This document shows positions 5,398-7,426 of a stretch of 7,426 nucleotides of DNA, piece by piece. Each line of letters begins with the position of its first letter. The first letter of the stretch is position 1. A program made the position numbers and the translations under genes. The DNA is from Dehalococcoidia bacterium (lineage in GTDB: Bacteria > Chloroflexota > Dehalococcoidia > GIF9 > AB-539-J10), in contig JAGMDB010000070.1 in assembly GCA_023128875.1 (NCBI GenBank), positions 1 to 7,426 on the forward strand, written 5' to 3'. Under the pieces are notes generated by a model, which was given only the letters and a program-made list of their open reading frames with translations, was not told where the DNA came from and did not search any database.

Positions 5398-5644
5398 GAT
5401 ATATCTTGAGGACAAACTGCTTGAGGAGATTAGCAAGCTTGCTATAAAGCACTACGGAGAGGACAGCGAGGTGTCGCAACAGCGTGTGGTCGAGTCCGCG
5501 TTGGAGATGCGTATACTGTGGTCATGCTCGGTGAAACAGGGGCGAGAGCTGACCGATGAAGCAGTCAGCAACTGGGAGTTTGCAGAAGCACCAGTTACTG
5601 AAGAAAATAACGATACTATACGCCAATGGCTATTCAGGAGGTGA
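5384..5644 (+). CDS. second ribbon-helix-helix-like protein (86 aa)
   Basis: An 86-aa acidic protein. Residues 3-45 again follow a strand-helix-helix order: DLEIYLEDKLLEEISKLAIK, a short GEDSE turn, then SQQRVVESALEMRILW as helix B. Unlike the 52-aa neighbour its strand is acidic (DLEIYLED), so if it is a ribbon-helix-helix protein the DNA-reading face differs, or it pairs with the neighbour. Residues 51-86 form an extra tail (GRELTDEAVSNWEF, then QWLFRR) of unknown role. The start overlaps the previous gene by 14 bases, with GAGGT 9 bases upstream. The last codons contain the ribosome site of the recombinase, whose ATG lies two bases after this gene's TGA, so translation is likely coupled. 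An antitoxin-like role is less likely because no toxin gene is adjacent. Confidence 0.8.
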   Translation: MADLEIYLEDKLLEEISKLAIKHYGEDSEVSQQRVVESALEMRILWSCSVKQGRELTDEAVSNWEFAEAPVTEENNDTIRQWLFRR

Positions 5645-5646
5645 AA

Positions 5647-7426
5647 ATGGCAACAGCGGCAGTTATGAACAAAGAACGATTAGACCGATATATTCTTGAA
5701 GCGGCGAAGGCAGCTAGTTATGAAGAGGGGTTCGGTATCCCAGGGTGTGACCTCGGACAGCGGTTTTGGTGGGCAGCGTATAATAGACAATCCACGAGAG
5801 AGCAATCGGAGAACGACCGCCTGGGAGAGTATTTGCTTACCACTGCGAGACTCGCTAAACAAAATGGTGGCATCGTGCCGCGGGAATATGTCATCTACGA
5901 TGCTGAATCCAGTGAAGACTTAAATCGTCCTGGTATGATTTGGCTCCGCAAAGAGTTAATCGCGGGTAGACACATAGCCGGCATTGTTATTCCTTTCCAG
6001 GGACGGCTTTCTGCCGACCCACTCCACCAGTTAGCCTTCGAAAGAGAATGCGCTTACTACGGCATTCGGGTGATGTACGGTGATGCCCCCGGAGGCGATG
6101 ATTGGGCCAGCCAGACGACCAGGCTTATCCAGGCTCAGGCAAACGCCCTGAGGGTCAAGTGTAACCGAGATAACGCTCTGGCAGGGAATATTGCCCGCGT
6201 TTTGGCAGGCAAAGCACCGGCACACCGAGCAGCCTATGGCTATGTCTACCGCACAGATAAGATTATCGAACCTCGAACGGGCAGAGCTAAGGTACTTAGT
6301 GCCTGGTGGGAATTAGACGAACTGGGACCCGATGGAGAACCAACCTGGGGAAGCCCAGCCTGGGTAGTGATACAGATTTTCGTTTGGATCGGAGATGAAC
6401 ATCGCACGGCTTACTGGGTTGCCAGCAAGCTGAATGAACTCGGCATTCGGCCACCCTACCGGACATCGTGGTCTCCCAAGACCGTAATTAACATAGCCAG
6501 TCGAAGGTGCTACACGGGAGAGGCCGAGTATAACGCCAATGGCCGTGTTCCGAATCCCGAGAAGCCTTTGGGTGACCTGACCCTTGGTATAAAGAGAACC
6601 CTGGTGCGGCCAAAACCTGACGGTGAGAAGGTGGTTTTTGAAGTGCCCGCTCTTATTACCAAGGAACAGTGGCTAAGGGCTAATAACAACCTCAGGGAGA
6701 GAGGCCGTGGGAGAGGTAAGCAGGGAAAAAGGATACAGGCGTTATTCCGTACCCGGATGCTTTGTCCGCGATGCGGAAAGCCGATGTCTGTCCTGCGAAA
6801 GAAAGGTGGCGATCAGGTCTATTACTACTGTCGGGCCCATTACTGCCCGTGGGTGCGAGACCCTTGCACCTACAATCGCTTTGTTCCAGGAACCTGGGAT
6901 GATGAGATCTGGGAGGAAATCTGCGCCATGATGAGCAGTGGCGCTTGGCTCGAACAGCAACTGGCAGCGCAATTATCTCAGAGTGCAGACATGGAAAAGC
7001 TCATCAGAATGGAGCAATTGAAGATTAACCAGGCAAAGATTCGAGTCAGCAAGGTACAGGATGGCTGGGAAAAGGGGTTCTACACACCCGAAGAAGTCCA
7101 AACTAAACTTGCCGAACACCGTCAAGCCATTGCTAGAGCAGAATCGGAGATTGGAAGATTACGTAAGCAGATGGCGAACAGGAGTCTCAGTGCAATTGAG
7201 GCCGAGTTGCTGCGGCAGGAACTGAAAGCTCTCCGTGACCGAAATTTAATGGATTCGACTTTTGAAGATAAGGCTGACTTGGTTGCCAAGCTTGGAATCA
7301 AGCTTTTGCCGTCAGAGGACTTGAATTCGAGAAAGATATTTTGCCGATTGAACCTTGCCAAAGAAAATAAGGAGAGGGAGCAGGCCGGTTTTGCAAAAGT
7401 GACCTTTGGTGGAGCTGAGGGGATTC
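5647..7426 (+). CDS. large serine recombinase, 3' end outside the window
   Basis: At least 593 residues, no stop before the window ends. After a 42-residue N-terminal extension comes the resolvase domain: YNRQSTREQ with R47 and nucleophile S49, YDAESSEDLNRPG (R94), then FQGRLSADPLHQ. Most relatives have DRLSR there; here the Asp is G119 and the second Arg is A123, with only R120 kept. Residues 193-350 fit the 'recombinase' DNA-binding domain (AHRAAYGYVY, VASKLNELGI, SWSPKTVINIASRRCYTGEAEY). A zinc ribbon follows (C373, C376, C395, C400 or C407), then a charged coiled coil (about 450-535). These enzymes integrate and excise phages and mobile elements between short att sites through a serine-DNA link. 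Ribosome site AGGAGGTG at 5636-5643 supports the ATG at 5647. Fourth gene of the operon. Family sure; activity uncertain because of the altered motif. Confidence 0.93.
   Translation, partial: MATAAVMNKERLDRYILEAAKAASYEEGFGIPGCDLGQRFWWAAYNRQSTREQSENDRLGEYLLTTARLAKQNGGIVPREYVIYDAESSEDLNRPGMIWLRKELIAGRHIAGIVIPFQGRLSADPLHQLAFERECAYYGIRVMYGDAPGGDDWASQTTRLIQAQANALRVKCNRDNALAGNIARVLAGKAPAHRAAYGYVYRTDKIIEPRTGRAKVLSAWWELDELGPDGEPTWGSPAWVVIQIFVWIGDEHRTAYWVASKLNELGIRPPYRTSWSPKTVINIASRRCYTGEAEYNANGRVPNPEKPLGDLTLGIKRTLVRPKPDGEKVVFEVPALITKEQWLRANNNLRERGRGRGKQGKRIQALFRTRMLCPRCGKPMSVLRKKGGDQVYYYCRAHYCPWVRDPCTYNRFVPGTWDDEIWEEICAMMSSGAWLEQQLAAQLSQSADMEKLIRMEQLKINQAKIRVSKVQDGWEKGFYTPEEVQTKLAEHRQAIARAESEIGRLRKQMANRSLSAIEAELLRQELKALRDRNLMDSTFEDKADLVAKLGIKLLPSEDLNSRKIFCRLNLAKENKEREQAGFAKVTFGGAEGI

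Noticed and set aside
5680..7361. Several frames on both strands within the recombinase gene
   Set aside because: All lie inside a continuous 593-codon frame with clear resolvase, recombinase and zinc-ribbon motifs.

Overview
The window reads as an accessory stretch of a bacterial genome. My best guess is an uncultured Chloroflexota of the Dehalococcoidia type. This is inference, based on the RCC1 repeat wording (VAAG..RTVGLKSDGTVVAVG), the secreted protein with a 'CPFLxVWDGxxYVDEG' domain, and the style of the large serine recombinase. No rRNA, tRNA or CRISPR array was seen. Strong AGGAGGT-type ribosome binding sites and sigma70-like promoters show that it is bacterial.

Left part (1-1503, + strand). 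After about 275 bases with no recognisable gene comes a long TspO/MBR-type tryptophan-rich membrane protein (276-1100). It is followed by a degenerate REP-like hairpin element (1131-1178). Next is a short exported protein that stops after a single RCC1 repeat (1255-1503) and is probably the stump of a longer RCC1 protein. The 195 bases from 1504 to 1698 hold nothing I can support.

Middle part (1699-3881, - strand). Two tandem paralogous small membrane proteins (84 and 57 aa) are exactly 282 bp apart. Each has the same leader and a perfect GGAGGT site. A near-consensus promoter lies upstream, with its -10 box between the arms of an inverted repeat. Further upstream is a 470-aa secreted protein with a signal peptide, a hydrophobic helical hairpin, a carboxypeptidase-regulatory-like domain and a C-terminal WDG domain. 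Two strong hairpins follow its stop codon.

The divergent spacer (3882-4694) is mostly non-coding. It holds a tiny leader ORF with a strong ribosome site, a 12-bp palindrome, and a coding-like remnant (4171-4332) broken by a TAG.

Right part (4638-7426, + strand). A clear promoter drives a tight four-gene operon: a 163-aa protein with a C-terminal winged-helix-like region, a 52-aa ribbon-helix-helix protein, an 86-aa ribbon-helix-helix-like protein overlapping it by 14 bases, and a large serine recombinase that runs off the window after 593 residues. The recombinase keeps the nucleophile region (R47, S49) but has GRLSA where the family has DRLSR. The operon looks like the integration and control module of a mobile element. 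The two pieces I find most likely to be undescribed are this module with its altered recombinase active site and the tandem small membrane proteins.
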